A stretch of 64,000 nucleotides of DNA from Ectopseudomonas toyotomiensis (lineage in GTDB: Bacteria > Pseudomonadota > Gammaproteobacteria > Pseudomonadales > Pseudomonadaceae): assembly GCF_900115695.1 (NCBI RefSeq), contig NZ_FOXK01000010.1, forward strand, positions 152,025 to 216,024. Reading direction: 5' to 3'. Both the position numbers and the translations under genes were made by a program. The notes beneath the pieces were generated by a model. That model made no database searches. It had not been told where the DNA came from and saw only the letters and a program-made list of their open reading frames with translations. Positions 18,404 through 27,051 of this stretch are shown here, one piece after another; the first letter of the stretch is position 1; every line of letters starts with the position of its first letter.

Positions 18404-19275
18404 AGTACGCCTTCATTAATCAGCTATCCGCAGACTATTCGGTTCGCCGCCTGTGCCTGACCCTGAAAGTACATGCCAGCGGTTACTACGCTTGGCTGGC
18501 AGAGCCGAACTCGGCACGAGCTAAGGATGATCAGCGGCTGCTGAGTTTGATCAAGCACTCCTGGTTAGAGAGCGGTGGAGTCTATGGCTACCGCAAAATC
18601 CATGACGACCTGCGTGAGCTTGGAGAACAGTGCGGCAGGCATCGCGTTGCTCGACTAATGCGCCAGGAAGGACTGCGTTCGCAGACGGGATATCGGCGGC
18701 GTCCAGGACGTTATGGCGGCAAGCCTCCAGCGGCCTCACCGAATCATCTTGAGCGTCGATTCAATGTCACCGAGCCCAACAAAGTCTGGGTTACGGACAT
18801 TACCTACATTCGCACCTATGAGGGTTGGTTATTTTTGGCGGTGGTGCTCGATCTGTTTTCGCGGCAGGTAATCGGTTGGTCGATGAAGCCACAGATGACC
18901 AGCGATTTGGCTATTGATGCATTGCTGATGGCGGTTTGGCGGCGTAAGCCAAAACAGGAAGTGATGATTCACTCAGACCAAGGCAGTCAGTTCAGCAGCG
19001 GTGACTGGCAGAGCTTCCTGAAAGCCAACAACTTACTTGGCAGCATGAGTCGACGTGGCAACTGCCATGACAATGCGGTAGCGGAAAGCTTTTTCCAACT
19101 GCTGAAGCGGGAGCGGATCAGGCGAAAGATCTACAGCACCAGGCAGGATGCCCGCGCGGATGTATTCGATTACATCGAGATGTTCTATAACCCAAAACGC
19201 CGGCATGGATTCAACAATCAGCTGTCGCCGATAGAGTTTGAAAAGCGTTATTTCCAGAGCCTGGAAAGTGTCTAA
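18394..19275 (+). CDS. IS3-family transposase OrfB (DDE integrase)
   Basis: A 293-residue frame with the IS3 OrfB plan: an N-terminal HTH_21-type region (VYGYRKIHDDL) and an rve catalytic core with DITYI (first D), HSDQGSQF (second D), and NAVAESFFQLLKRE (catalytic E). Normally made as the OrfAB fusion by -1 frameshifting; the listed GTG start is formal. It appears intact, so the element may still be active. Confidence 0.92.
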   Translation: MRLKYAFINQLSADYSVRRLCLTLKVHASGYYAWLAEPNSARAKDDQRLLSLIKHSWLESGGVYGYRKIHDDLRELGEQCGRHRVARLMRQEGLRSQTGYRRRPGRYGGKPPAASPNHLERRFNVTEPNKVWVTDITYIRTYEGWLFLAVVLDLFSRQVIGWSMKPQMTSDLAIDALLMAVWRRKPKQEVMIHSDQGSQFSSGDWQSFLKANNLLGSMSRRGNCHDNAVAESFFQLLKRERIRRKIYSTRQDARADVFDYIEMFYNPKRRHGFNNQLSPIEFEKRYFQSLESV

Positions 19276-19545
19276 GAAATCCGGGGCGATTCACTGCGTC
19301 ATTATCCAAGCCGGACTGACATGCTTATGGCCGGCCGGATTGAGGAGCAGGCGGAGACGCTGCCAATTGGAGCTCTTGGCCCTGTATTCAGCTCGACAAC
19401 AACTCTCTAATAGGTATCGAATCGGATGTGATCGCTCTCGCCCTCTACAATCGCGGGCCCGCATGAGCGTATGAGGAAGCTTTAAGAAGGGGCTCAGTCG
19501 CGCGCGGTGGGGGATAGGCCTGTACAACTGGGCTGGGGAGGCAAC

Positions 19546-19908
19546 ATGATTGAGGTTCCGCCGGCGTCTTTTCAGACTACTCCTTACGGCGAAGTGGATT
19601 CTGTAGCACTGGAAAGGCTGCGAGCGAACTTCGACACCACCCGGCTTCTGCAGTTGGTTGGCCGACTGGATGCATGTCTGGCAGAGTTGGGTGGAATTAA
19701 TGACATGCGCGACGAGCTACTGCGGTTGCATGCAATGGCGCTGACGGTAATCGAGGGCGTCGTACCGACAGTCCCAACTGAGAATGTCAGCATTTGGGAA
19801 GCGGCCGAATCGGTACGGCTAGATCTCGAAACGCTGAGTTCTTGGATACGCATTGCTCAGATGACGATTGCACCGTTGGGTGATCTTGTTCCAGGCCATG
19901 AACGATAG
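19546..19908 (+). CDS. Hypothetical protein
   Basis: A 120-residue, mostly helical, acidic protein with no recognised domain. The ATG at 19546 is chosen because GGGGAGG precedes it by five bases; an earlier in-frame start at 19507 lacks a site. It is isolated between the IS3 element and the terminator of the minus-strand operon, and could be accessory DNA brought with earlier transposition. Confidence 0.65.
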   Translation: MIEVPPASFQTTPYGEVDSVALERLRANFDTTRLLQLVGRLDACLAELGGINDMRDELLRLHAMALTVIEGVVPTVPTENVSIWEAAESVRLDLETLSSWIRIAQMTIAPLGDLVPGHER

Positions 19909-19951
19909 CTGGCGTTGGGTTCAAGCCAAACTCGGTGCAGGTTTGAGTCCT

Positions 19952-19979
19952 GAAAAAGAAAAGCCGCCCGTAGGCGGCA
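19952..19979 (-). terminator. Terminator of the phosphatase/PAP2/transferase operon
   Basis: On the minus strand GCCGCC-TACG-GGCGGC is followed by TTTTCTTTTT, a strong intrinsic terminator about 90 bases beyond the last stop codon at 20066. Confidence 0.88.
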
Positions 19980-20065
19980 TAGTAAGAGGGGCACACGGAT
20001 GAAACTGCAATATAGCTTGGGATCTCTGCATCGTCACGCTACCGTTCGGTATGCCGTTACTGGCA

Positions 20066-20746
20066 TTACACTTTAAGCATATCGACTATCCAAGCCTTCA
20101 TCGCACACAAGGCCAATGGACTTGTACTACAAGCTCCACCCTCAAGTGCAATCTTGAGTTGCTCTATATCGACTTGTTGCAAGTATCGTTCGGCATCGTC
20201 TAATCGCTGCTCACCGCCAAAGCCGCCACCGCGCATTTCAGCCAGAGCTTGCTCCTTGCTCCAGCCCTGATAAACGATGCGATATAGAGCCGCAATCAGG
20301 CCAGTTCTATTTTGTCCATGCTTACAGTGAATCAGCACAGAACCGAGCTCTTGTGACTGTCGAATGCTCCGTAATGCTGCGATCACATCCGTATCATCAA
20401 CTCTGTCAGTATGGAATGGCAGGTGAATCTGGCGCATTTTTGGATCATGCAGCCAAGCTGAGTCGCTACGTTGATAGAAATTGATCACTGTCGTGACGCC
20501 CAGTTCTTTGAGCATCGGTTCAGCCTCATTATCAGGCAAGGCACTTCGATAGAGATTTGGCTGTATCCGATACAGGTTCAACCGCTCATCTAGCGGCTCC
20601 GCCCAACTCTGTGGCCGAGTCTCGCCAGCCAGGCTCTGAGTTGTAGGCGTGGCACTCCAGGCCATGCTAACAGGCAGTGCTACCAATGCAGCGACCAATA
20701 CCAGCGCTGCCAGGCACAGGCGAAGAAACCATAGAAGACCTTGCAT
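20066..20746 (-). CDS. Dual-specificity-type phosphatase, membrane-anchored
   Basis: A 226-residue protein with an N-terminal membrane segment (residues about 4-28) and a cysteine phosphatase domain containing the P-loop HCKHGQNRTG (HC-x5-R) near residue 140. A general acid aspartate is plausible in HTDRVDDTD. It should act in the periplasm or at the membrane on a phospho-lipid, phospho-sugar or protein. Its start overlaps the PAP2 stop by one base, so the two enzymes are translated together. Confidence 0.85.
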   Translation of the reverse strand: MQGLLWFLRLCLAALVLVAALVALPVSMAWSATPTTQSLAGETRPQSWAEPLDERLNLYRIQPNLYRSALPDNEAEPMLKELGVTTVINFYQRSDSAWLHDPKMRQIHLPFHTDRVDDTDVIAALRSIRQSQELGSVLIHCKHGQNRTGLIAALYRIVYQGWSKEQALAEMRGGGFGGEQRLDDAERYLQQVDIEQLKIALEGGACSTSPLALCAMKAWIVDMLKV

Positions 20747-21495
20747 CAGTTCTGTCCTCCCGCTAAATCAGGCGCAAGCTGAGACAGTTGCATTGGTTGT
20801 GGCGCTTTATAGAGAATCCACCGGTAGCACAGCACTCCGATCAGCCAGTCGAACAACAAGGTCCACAGGTTATGCGAGAGGAAATGCGCGCCCTGCATCA
20901 TACGTCCTAGCGAAAACACGGCTCCCAGTCCCAACGCAACAACTAAAGCAATGCGAGCGGTGCGAGGACGCCTGTCGCGCAGCGCGAAAAACAGAGCCAA
21001 CAGAGAGAACCCTGCCGAGGCATGCCCCCCTGGCCAACAGCGCCCTGGCTTTTCGGTTGGCGCGCGCTCACTAAGCAAAGGTGTAAAAGTTTCTGCTCCC
21101 CCGAACTCGCTCAAACTCCATGGACAGTGCACGCCAGTCAGTGTTTTCAGCGGAGTGACAATACTGGTTGATAAAGCCAATGCCAGTACCAGGTAACCTA
21201 GTTGACGGCGAAGGGGACTTAACCCGGTTGGCATCAGACTTAGTACGAAACCGAAAATGGCCATTACGCCCAAGAAGATAACAGCTTGCTTCGCCCGATC
21301 ATGGAGTATGTCTTCCAGCCAGAAGCTGTGACGACCGATAAAGCCCTGGCCCGGCTCGTAAAACAGTTCTGCCAAAGCGAAATCAACTCCACTAGGGTCA
21401 AGCAACAACAGTAAGGCCATAAGCCCTAATGGAATACCTATCGCAAGACGGAAATCAAAGTACCGAGAAGCGCTTTCTGAGCGGTCGGCCGTCAT
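20746..21495 (-). CDS. PAP2-family membrane phosphatase
   Basis: A 249-residue, six-helix protein with PAP2 motifs: KTLTGVHCPW (motif 1), PGGHASAGF (motif 2) and GRMMQGAHFLSHNLWTLLFDW (motif 3 with catalytic histidine). PAP2 enzymes remove phosphate from lipids such as phosphatidic acid, phosphatidylglycerol phosphate, undecaprenyl diphosphate or lipid A. It lies 55 bases after an LTA-synthase-family gene and is fused by overlap to a second phosphatase, suggesting recycling of the lipid by-product. Confidence 0.88.
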   Translation of the reverse strand: MTADRSESASRYFDFRLAIGIPLGLMALLLLLDPSGVDFALAELFYEPGQGFIGRHSFWLEDILHDRAKQAVIFLGVMAIFGFVLSLMPTGLSPLRRQLGYLVLALALSTSIVTPLKTLTGVHCPWSLSEFGGAETFTPLLSERAPTEKPGRCWPGGHASAGFSLLALFFALRDRRPRTARIALVVALGLGAVFSLGRMMQGAHFLSHNLWTLLFDWLIGVLCYRWILYKAPQPMQLSQLAPDLAGGQN

Positions 21496-21550
21496 TTCAG
21501 TAGCTCCAAATCAAAGCACCGCCAGGCGGTGCCTGTAATGCATGAGTAGG

Positions 21551-23509
21551 TTAACGCAGGCCCAACTTTTCATCTGGCAGTAACCCTGACCGCCAAGCTA
21601 TAAGTCCCTTCTGAAAGGCATAGCTAGCACCCTGGTAGTAGGCGATATCGCGACGCAGCAGCCCGTCATCGGTGCCAATGATCGACTCATGGCTCAACCC
21701 CAATGCGTCTTCATGTTTGCGCATGCCACGCCTTGGACTGAGAATGGCCAGATTATTGCCATCGAACAGTCCTAGGTGCTGGTAGTTACCAACCAGAGCG
21801 CGCCCAGCAGTGCGATCCTCTCGCAGCACGTTGCGCCCGAAAAACGTTGAGACATAGTCGATATTGAGCATGCCCAGTAAAGTTGGAGCCAGGTCGATCT
21901 GACTGACAACATCGGTGAACTCTCTAGGTTCGATATGTTCCGGAGCGTAAATAAACAGCGGGATGTGGTAGTTGGCCACCGGCAGATCTTCCTTACCGGC
22001 GCTGCCTGCAGTGTGATCGGCGACGAAGACGAACAGCGTGTCCTTGAACCAGGGTTTTTCCCGCACTTGGGCAAGGAGTTGGCCAATGGCGTAGTCGGTA
22101 TACTTCACCGCTCCTTCGCGACCGTCACCGGAAGGTATGTCGATGCGACCTTCAGGGTAGGTATAGGGTCGATGATTTGAGGTGGTCATCAATTGCAGGA
22201 AGAAAGGTTTGCCGGCTGCATGGTCGGCATCTGCAATTTTGAGGGCTTGTTTATAGAGGTCTTCATCCGACATGCCCCAGGCGTTTTTGAAAGCAATATC
22301 CGCCTCGGCCACGCTGCTTTGGTCAACGATGCGATAGCCGTTGCCGCCAAAAAAAGCATTCATGTTGTCGAAGTAACCACGCCCGCCGTAGAGAAATGCA
22401 CTGTCATACCCTTGGGCGGCGAACTGCTGACCTAGACTTGCATAACCAGCTTCACGACCAATACGCTTGACGATCGAACGCCCCGGCGTTGGTGGAATAG
22501 ACAGGGTGATGGCTTCTAGGCCACGGTCAGTTCGGGTACCCGTGGCGTAAAAGTTACTGAATGCCAGACTCTGCTTGCGTAGCGCGTCCAGATTCGGGGT
22601 CAATCCGCGGTTGTCACCGAAACTGCCCAAGTATTTGGCACTCAAACTCTCGATGGTCACCAGTACTACGTTCAGGCGTTTTGGTTGCCCTGGATTATCG
22701 ATTTCACGGCGAATGTCTAGCGGATCACTGCCTATGAAACGGGCATTGGGCTCGCTCACCTCGCTTCGCAACAACCCGGCGACTTCGGACTCCGGCAGGG
22801 TCGAGTAAAACTGCTGGTAGTCCAGTTCGTTATTCCGAAACGCAGCAAAGAACTGGAAAGGCCCATTGCTCGCCAGCTCGCGCTGATAGGCATTACCACC
22901 TATTCCACGGGGGGAGTTCTGCCCAACAAAAGCGCTACTAAGCCCGGCCAGCAAGAGCAAAACACCCAGACTATATAAAGCTTGCTTAGGTGCCATGCGT
23001 GGGGCATCCAAGGCAGCTGCTAGGGGGCGGCGAAGGATGAATGTCAGACCAATGGCCAAGATGGCGAGCAATGCCAGTAAGGGGTAAATCGGGTAGGACT
23101 CAAGAATGTTGTTGATCACCTCCTCGGAGTACACCAGGTAGTCGACGGCGATGAAATTGAAGCGTACGCCGAATTCGTCCCAAAACAGCCATTCCGCAAC
23201 AGCAGTGAACAGCATGACGAATAGACTGAGGGCCATGGCGCTGGCCATAAACTTTTTGTGCCAGCGCTGCTGCCAAATCGCGCGCGGGCAAAGCAGCAGG
23301 TAAAGCGCCATTGGCAAGGTCGCGTAAAGCAGGAAGCTCAAGTCGTAGATCATCCCTATGGCATACAAGCCCATAAGGTTCGAAATGCTGATATTCGCAT
23401 CTGCCAGGTGGCTAACCAGCAACAGGCTCCGAGTCAGAGTGAATACCGTTAGCCACGCCAGCACGACGATGGATAAGTAGCGAATTTGCGCATAATGAAG
23501 CTGGGGCAT
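21551..23509 (-). CDS. LTA synthase/sulfatase-family transferase (second of three)
   Basis: About 652 residues: five N-terminal helices, then the periplasmic catalytic domain with TIESLS (metal glutamate, near residue 287), GTRTDRGLEA (nucleophile threonine near 323), TSNHRPYT near 446, and ADHTAGS near 497. Expected to transfer phosphoglycerol or phosphoethanolamine from phospholipid. The ATG at 23509 is favoured by AAGGATC upstream; the longer start at 23548 is less likely. A ColR-type box lies about 70 bases upstream. First gene of a three-gene operon with PAP2 and DSP phosphatases. Confidence 0.9.
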   Translation of the reverse strand: MPQLHYAQIRYLSIVVLAWLTVFTLTRSLLLVSHLADANISISNLMGLYAIGMIYDLSFLLYATLPMALYLLLCPRAIWQQRWHKKFMASAMALSLFVMLFTAVAEWLFWDEFGVRFNFIAVDYLVYSEEVINNILESYPIYPLLALLAILAIGLTFILRRPLAAALDAPRMAPKQALYSLGVLLLLAGLSSAFVGQNSPRGIGGNAYQRELASNGPFQFFAAFRNNELDYQQFYSTLPESEVAGLLRSEVSEPNARFIGSDPLDIRREIDNPGQPKRLNVVLVTIESLSAKYLGSFGDNRGLTPNLDALRKQSLAFSNFYATGTRTDRGLEAITLSIPPTPGRSIVKRIGREAGYASLGQQFAAQGYDSAFLYGGRGYFDNMNAFFGGNGYRIVDQSSVAEADIAFKNAWGMSDEDLYKQALKIADADHAAGKPFFLQLMTTSNHRPYTYPEGRIDIPSGDGREGAVKYTDYAIGQLLAQVREKPWFKDTLFVFVADHTAGSAGKEDLPVANYHIPLFIYAPEHIEPREFTDVVSQIDLAPTLLGMLNIDYVSTFFGRNVLREDRTAGRALVGNYQHLGLFDGNNLAILSPRRGMRKHEDALGLSHESIIGTDDGLLRRDIAYYQGASYAFQKGLIAWRSGLLPDEKLGLR

Positions 23510-23566
23510 CGTATGATCCTTTTTGGATGAACGGGCCGCAGTCTGCATTTGCCTCTGTTAGTAGCC

Positions 23567-23594
23567 TGTCAAAGCGACGTGAAAAAAGCGTCAA
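23567..23594 (-). promoter_or_regulatory. ColR-type box plus -35 element for the minus-strand operon
   Basis: On the minus strand TTGACGCTTTTTTCAC (23594-23579) fits the ColR consensus as I remember it (YYNASNNYTTTTTCAC, where S is C or G). Six bases later comes TTGACAGG, a perfect -35 (23572-23567). The same composite, with the same spacing, occurs at 25556-25585 on the other side of the regulator genes. Confidence 0.7.
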
Positions 23595-23614
23595 AATCAA
23601 AGAGTAATCAGCCG

Positions 23615-24298
23615 ATGCGTATTCTGGTCATCGAAGACAACCGCGACATCCTGGCCAATGTGCTGGACTACCTGCAGCTAAAGGGCTTCGGCGTCGACTG
23701 CGCGCAGGATGGCTTGAGCGGCTTACACCTAGCCAGCACGGGGCACTACGATTTGATCGTGCTTGACATCATGCTGCCGGGCATCGACGGTTATCAGGTG
23801 TGCAAACGCCTGCGTGAGGATGGCCAGAGCGAGGTACCAATCCTTATGCTGACTGCCCGTGATGCGCTTGACGACCGGCTGCACGGCCTCAACGTCGGAG
23901 CTGACGACTATCTGATCAAACCCTTTGCCCTATCCGAGTTAGTCGCGCGTATCGAGGCGATCCTGCGCCGCAGCCAAGGCAGCCGAAAACGCCAATTGAA
24001 AGTAGCGGATCTGATCTATGACTTAGATACGTTGCATGTCAGTCGAGCAGGCCGACCGCTCAAGCTGAATCCCATTGGTCTAAAGTTATTAGCTGTATTG
24101 ATGCAGAAAAGCCCGGCCGTGGTACGCCGCGAAGTACTGGAGGAAGCGCTCTGGGGAGATGACTGCCCCGATAGCGATAGCTTGAGAAGCCATATCCACC
24201 AACTCCGTCAGGTTCTCGATAAACCCTTCAATACAGAGCTGCTGCATACTCAGCATGGTGTTGGTTACCGCCTTGCGGAGAAAACTGATGGTATCTAA
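23615..24298 (+). CDS. colR: ColR-like response regulator (OmpR family)
   Basis: A 227-residue regulator: receiver domain with acidic pocket (IEDNRD), phospho-acceptor D51 in LIVLDIMLPG and LIKPF lysine, then an OmpR-type winged helix (VGYRLAEK at the end). The length and the following genes (sensor, methyltransferase, InaA/WapQ-like kinase) match the colR-colS-orf222-wapQ arrangement of Pseudomonas, where ColR maintains the outer membrane and answers excess metals. The frame extends upstream, but MRILVIEDN is the natural start. Identity as ColR rests on context and box; a paralogue is possible. Confidence 0.8.
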   Translation: MRILVIEDNRDILANVLDYLQLKGFGVDCAQDGLSGLHLASTGHYDLIVLDIMLPGIDGYQVCKRLREDGQSEVPILMLTARDALDDRLHGLNVGADDYLIKPFALSELVARIEAILRRSQGSRKRQLKVADLIYDLDTLHVSRAGRPLKLNPIGLKLLAVLMQKSPAVVRREVLEEALWGDDCPDSDSLRSHIHQLRQVLDKPFNTELLHTQHGVGYRLAEKTDGI

Positions 24299-25559
24299 AC
24301 AACCTTTTGCACGGCGCATCCTGCTTGCCTTTGTATTGATGACCGTAATGGTAAGCGGCATCTTTTCCATAGGCATCGTAGCGGTGGTGCACTTTGTCGA
24401 AGAACATCTGGTTTCCGAGGAGTTACAGCGGGAACTGAATACCGTGCTGCACCAGGATATCAATCGAGGTCGGCCACCACGTTTGGACTCTAGTACCCGA
24501 TTTTTCGCCTCTAGCCATTCCGAATATGCCATTCCCGAGCAGTATGCAAATCTGGAAGAAGGCTTCAATGAGGTCGTCGATGGCAATGAGGCGTTCTATG
24601 TCTATGTCCAGGAAATCAACAATCAGACCTATCTATTGGTGCAAGAACAACACGAGTTCGAGGCCCGTGAGCAAGTTCTATTCGATGTTGTACTAGCAGG
24701 CTTTCTACTGACCATCGCAACCGCATGGGGGCTCGGGCTAGTCATGGCGCGTAAGGTGATGGCGCCCATCAGTCGCTTGGCTCAGCAGGTGCGTCATCGC
24801 GACCAATTGCACTCTTTGGCTCCGCCACTTGCTCCCGATTACCCTGATGACGAAATTGGTCAACTGGCAGCTGCCTTTGACAGCACGTTGGGCCAAGTGC
24901 GTCAGTCACTGGAGCGTGAACGGCTATTCACCAGTGATGTCAGCCATGAATTGCGCACCCCACTCATGATCATTGCCACTTCCTGTGAGTTGCTTGCAGA
25001 GGTGAAGCTTGAGCAGCGCGAGCGTGTGCAGATTGAACGTATAGACCGGGCTTGCAAGGAGATGCGCGAGCTGGTCCAGACCTTCCTGCAACTAGCCAGA
25101 GATAAAGCTAATGAGACAGCCTTTGTCGCGAGTAGCAGTTTAGCCAAGGTGGCCACCGAGCAAGCCGAGCGTTGGGGCCCAATGCTCAGAGAAAAAAAAC
25201 TGGATTTCCAGTGCATTGAAGAGGGTACGGATGATGGTCGCTACAATCCTACTTTTCTCAACGCGGTGATGGCCAACCTACTGCGAAACGCACTGCATTA
25301 CACCGAGAGGGGGTTTGTACGCCTAGTAATAGGATCTGGAGAGTTCCGCGTAGAGGATAGTGGCAGCGGCATTCCTTTCGAGCAGCACGAGCAGATTTTC
25401 CAGCCCTTTGTACGTGGTACACAGGCGCGAGGGGATGGTTTGGGGCTGGGTCTTTCATTAGTAAAACGCATCTGTAGCAAGCAGGGTTGGACGATCTCGG
25501 TTCAGAACCTACCCGGTGGGGGAGCATGCTTCAGCGTAACCTTGAAAAGCGTTGTTTGA
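24288..25559 (+). CDS. colS: ColS-like sensor histidine kinase
   Basis: About 423 residues: helix at 11-34, a periplasmic loop of about 100 residues, a second helix at 131-153, HAMP, dimerisation domain with the phospho-acceptor H220 in SHELRTP, and an HATPase domain (NAVMANLLRNAL, VEDSGSGIP, GLGLSLV). The periplasmic loop carries two adjacent ExxE motifs (E120-E123 and E125-E128), the kind known to bind iron or zinc in ColS. It overlaps the regulator gene by 11 bases. Confidence 0.82.
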   Translation: MVSKQPFARRILLAFVLMTVMVSGIFSIGIVAVVHFVEEHLVSEELQRELNTVLHQDINRGRPPRLDSSTRFFASSHSEYAIPEQYANLEEGFNEVVDGNEAFYVYVQEINNQTYLLVQEQHEFEAREQVLFDVVLAGFLLTIATAWGLGLVMARKVMAPISRLAQQVRHRDQLHSLAPPLAPDYPDDEIGQLAAAFDSTLGQVRQSLERERLFTSDVSHELRTPLMIIATSCELLAEVKLEQRERVQIERIDRACKEMRELVQTFLQLARDKANETAFVASSSLAKVATEQAERWGPMLREKKLDFQCIEEGTDDGRYNPTFLNAVMANLLRNALHYTERGFVRLVIGSGEFRVEDSGSGIPFEQHEQIFQPFVRGTQARGDGLGLGLSLVKRICSKQGWTISVQNLPGGGACFSVTLKSVV

Positions 25560-25583
25560 CGATTTTTTCACATCCTTTTGACA
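25556..25583 (+). promoter_or_regulatory. ColR-type box plus -35 element for the plus-strand operon
   Basis: TTGACGATTTTTTCAC (25556-25571) fits the same ColR consensus, followed after six bases by TTGACAGG (25578-25585). The box overlaps the sensor gene's stop codon and lies about 71 bases before the methyltransferase start, so the downstream genes have their own regulated promoter. No good -10 is evident at 17 bp spacing. Confidence 0.7.
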
Positions 25584-25641
25584 GGGCCATGATGCCCACC
25601 CCCCTAGTGTGGCGAGCGTACCTTCTTGTGGACGCCTCGCC

Positions 25642-26331
25642 ATGTCGAAACCAAATCCCATCGAACTCGAATTTTCCCGTAAATATGACCAAGAGCATGC
25701 TCAGCAGTACCTGATTAAACATCAGGATGGCTTGGCTCGGCAGCTGTCGCACTGGCGCGATATTCAGGTGGCGCGCAGGGCTCTACAGTTAGCAGATGAA
25801 CCCAATTTGGTGCTGGATTTGCCCTGTGGTGCTGGGCGTTTCTGGCCCATGCTTTGCGAGCAACCCAATCGGGTGATCCTCGCCGCCGATAACTCAGCCG
25901 ATATGCTCGCTACAGCATGCGCCGCACAACCGCCAGAGGTAGTCTCGCGGGTGAATACCTTTCAGACTTCGGCGTTTGATATTGACCTGGGTGTCAATGC
26001 GGTGGACTGCATCTTCTGCATACGTCTGCTGCATCACATTGAATCATCTGAGCACCGACTGGCCATTCTGCGTGAGTTCCATCGCGTTAGCCGCGATAGC
26101 GTAATACTTTCGCTCTGGGTTGATGGCAACTACAAGGCATGGAAGCGTCGCCGCCTGGAACAGCGGCGAGCAGATGAAGGCCGGGCGTCACAAAACCAAA
26201 ACCGATTTGTCGTAGCCAAGTCAGTTATCGAGGATGAATTTAAACAAGCCGGCTTCCGCGTCGTCGATCACCTAGATTTTCTTCCAGGCTACGCCATGTG
26301 GCGCACTTATGTGCTGCGCAAGGAGGCCTGA
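25642..26331 (+). CDS. SAM-dependent methyltransferase
   Basis: A 229-residue class I methyltransferase: motif I DLPCGAGRFWP near residue 65, AADNSADML (motif II), and IRLLHHIESSEHR further on. In Pseudomonas colRS loci the corresponding gene (orf222) precedes wapQ and affects the outer membrane. The acceptor is unknown, possibly an LPS or lipid group. Start at 25642; the kinase gene begins 3 bases after its stop. Confidence 0.85.
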   Translation: MSKPNPIELEFSRKYDQEHAQQYLIKHQDGLARQLSHWRDIQVARRALQLADEPNLVLDLPCGAGRFWPMLCEQPNRVILAADNSADMLATACAAQPPEVVSRVNTFQTSAFDIDLGVNAVDCIFCIRLLHHIESSEHRLAILREFHRVSRDSVILSLWVDGNYKAWKRRRLEQRRADEGRASQNQNRFVVAKSVIEDEFKQAGFRVVDHLDFLPGYAMWRTYVLRKEA

Positions 26332-26334
26332 GCC

Positions 26335-27051
26335 ATGGGCGTAATGACCGAAAAAGCATCGCCGCAGCTCATCACTACAGAATTTGATCGCTGGTGGAAT
26401 AGCTCCGGTATCTGGGTTGAACCGGCCAACAAGCGACGTGGTGGCGAAAGCGGCGTTCAGTTGTTGCAGCAGCGCGATTTAATGCGGCCACCCTTGTACT
26501 GCAAGCGTCAGATTGGACATACCTACCGAACTTTTTTGCATCCGTTTGGCCGCCCGACCATCCTGCGAGAACTGCAGGCCTATCGCGCTTTTGCCCGCCT
26601 GGGCATCAAGACACCTAACGTCGTTTACTGCACTGCACGGCAGAAACATGGTGCCTGGCAGGCGCTGCTGGTTACCGAAGCCCTGCAAGGCTTTGTCAGC
26701 CTAGAGCAGTGGTACGCCGTTGAGAATAGTGCCGCGCTTACGAAGGCTGCACTGATACAACTCGCAACAACCCTAGCACGCTTGCATCTGGCGGGCTGGC
26801 AGCATGGTTGCTGTTATCCCAAGCATATCTTCGTCAAATCCCAGGTAAACGAAGGCGGCACGGTGACGGTCGAAATAGCCTTGCTCGATCTTGAAAAAAG
26901 CCGCCGACGTCTACGAATCAAAGACGCTGCTCGCCGTGACCTAGGCCAGTTAGGGCGGCACCGTGGAAACATGCCTGAAACTGATCTGTTGTTTCTCCAC
27001 CAGGCCTATCAGCAAGCGCTGAACAACCCTGCTGGAGTGTTGCAGCCATGA
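26335..27051 (+). CDS. InaA/WapQ-like lipopolysaccharide kinase
   Basis: A 238-residue protein of the Kdo/WaaP kinase group. It has LLVTEAL hinge-like sequence, a catalytic loop HGCCYPKHIFV (H-G-x-x-Y-P-K-H) around residue 160, and a metal site LLDLEKSR. Such kinases phosphorylate sugars of the LPS core. It follows the methyltransferase by three bases and overlaps the diacylglycerol kinase start (ATGA), matching the colRS-linked wapQ position. Confidence 0.85.
   Translation: MGVMTEKASPQLITTEFDRWWNSSGIWVEPANKRRGGESGVQLLQQRDLMRPPLYCKRQIGHTYRTFLHPFGRPTILRELQAYRAFARLGIKTPNVVYCTARQKHGAWQALLVTEALQGFVSLEQWYAVENSAALTKAALIQLATTLARLHLAGWQHGCCYPKHIFVKSQVNEGGTVTVEIALLDLEKSRRRLRIKDAARRDLGQLGRHRGNMPETDLLFLHQAYQQALNNPAGVLQP

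Larger units (their letters stand above)
18063..19293 (+). mobile_element. IS3-family insertion sequence
   Basis: About 1.23 kb. The ends are inverted: TGAATCGCCCC then TAGTTTCGTAGACAC on the left, and on the right the complement TGAATCGCCCC then GGATTTCTTAGACAC. Inside are orfA and orfB in the overlapping -1 arrangement of IS3. No target duplication is visible (GTAGG left, CTGCG right), so flanking DNA has been rearranged after insertion. Confidence 0.9.
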
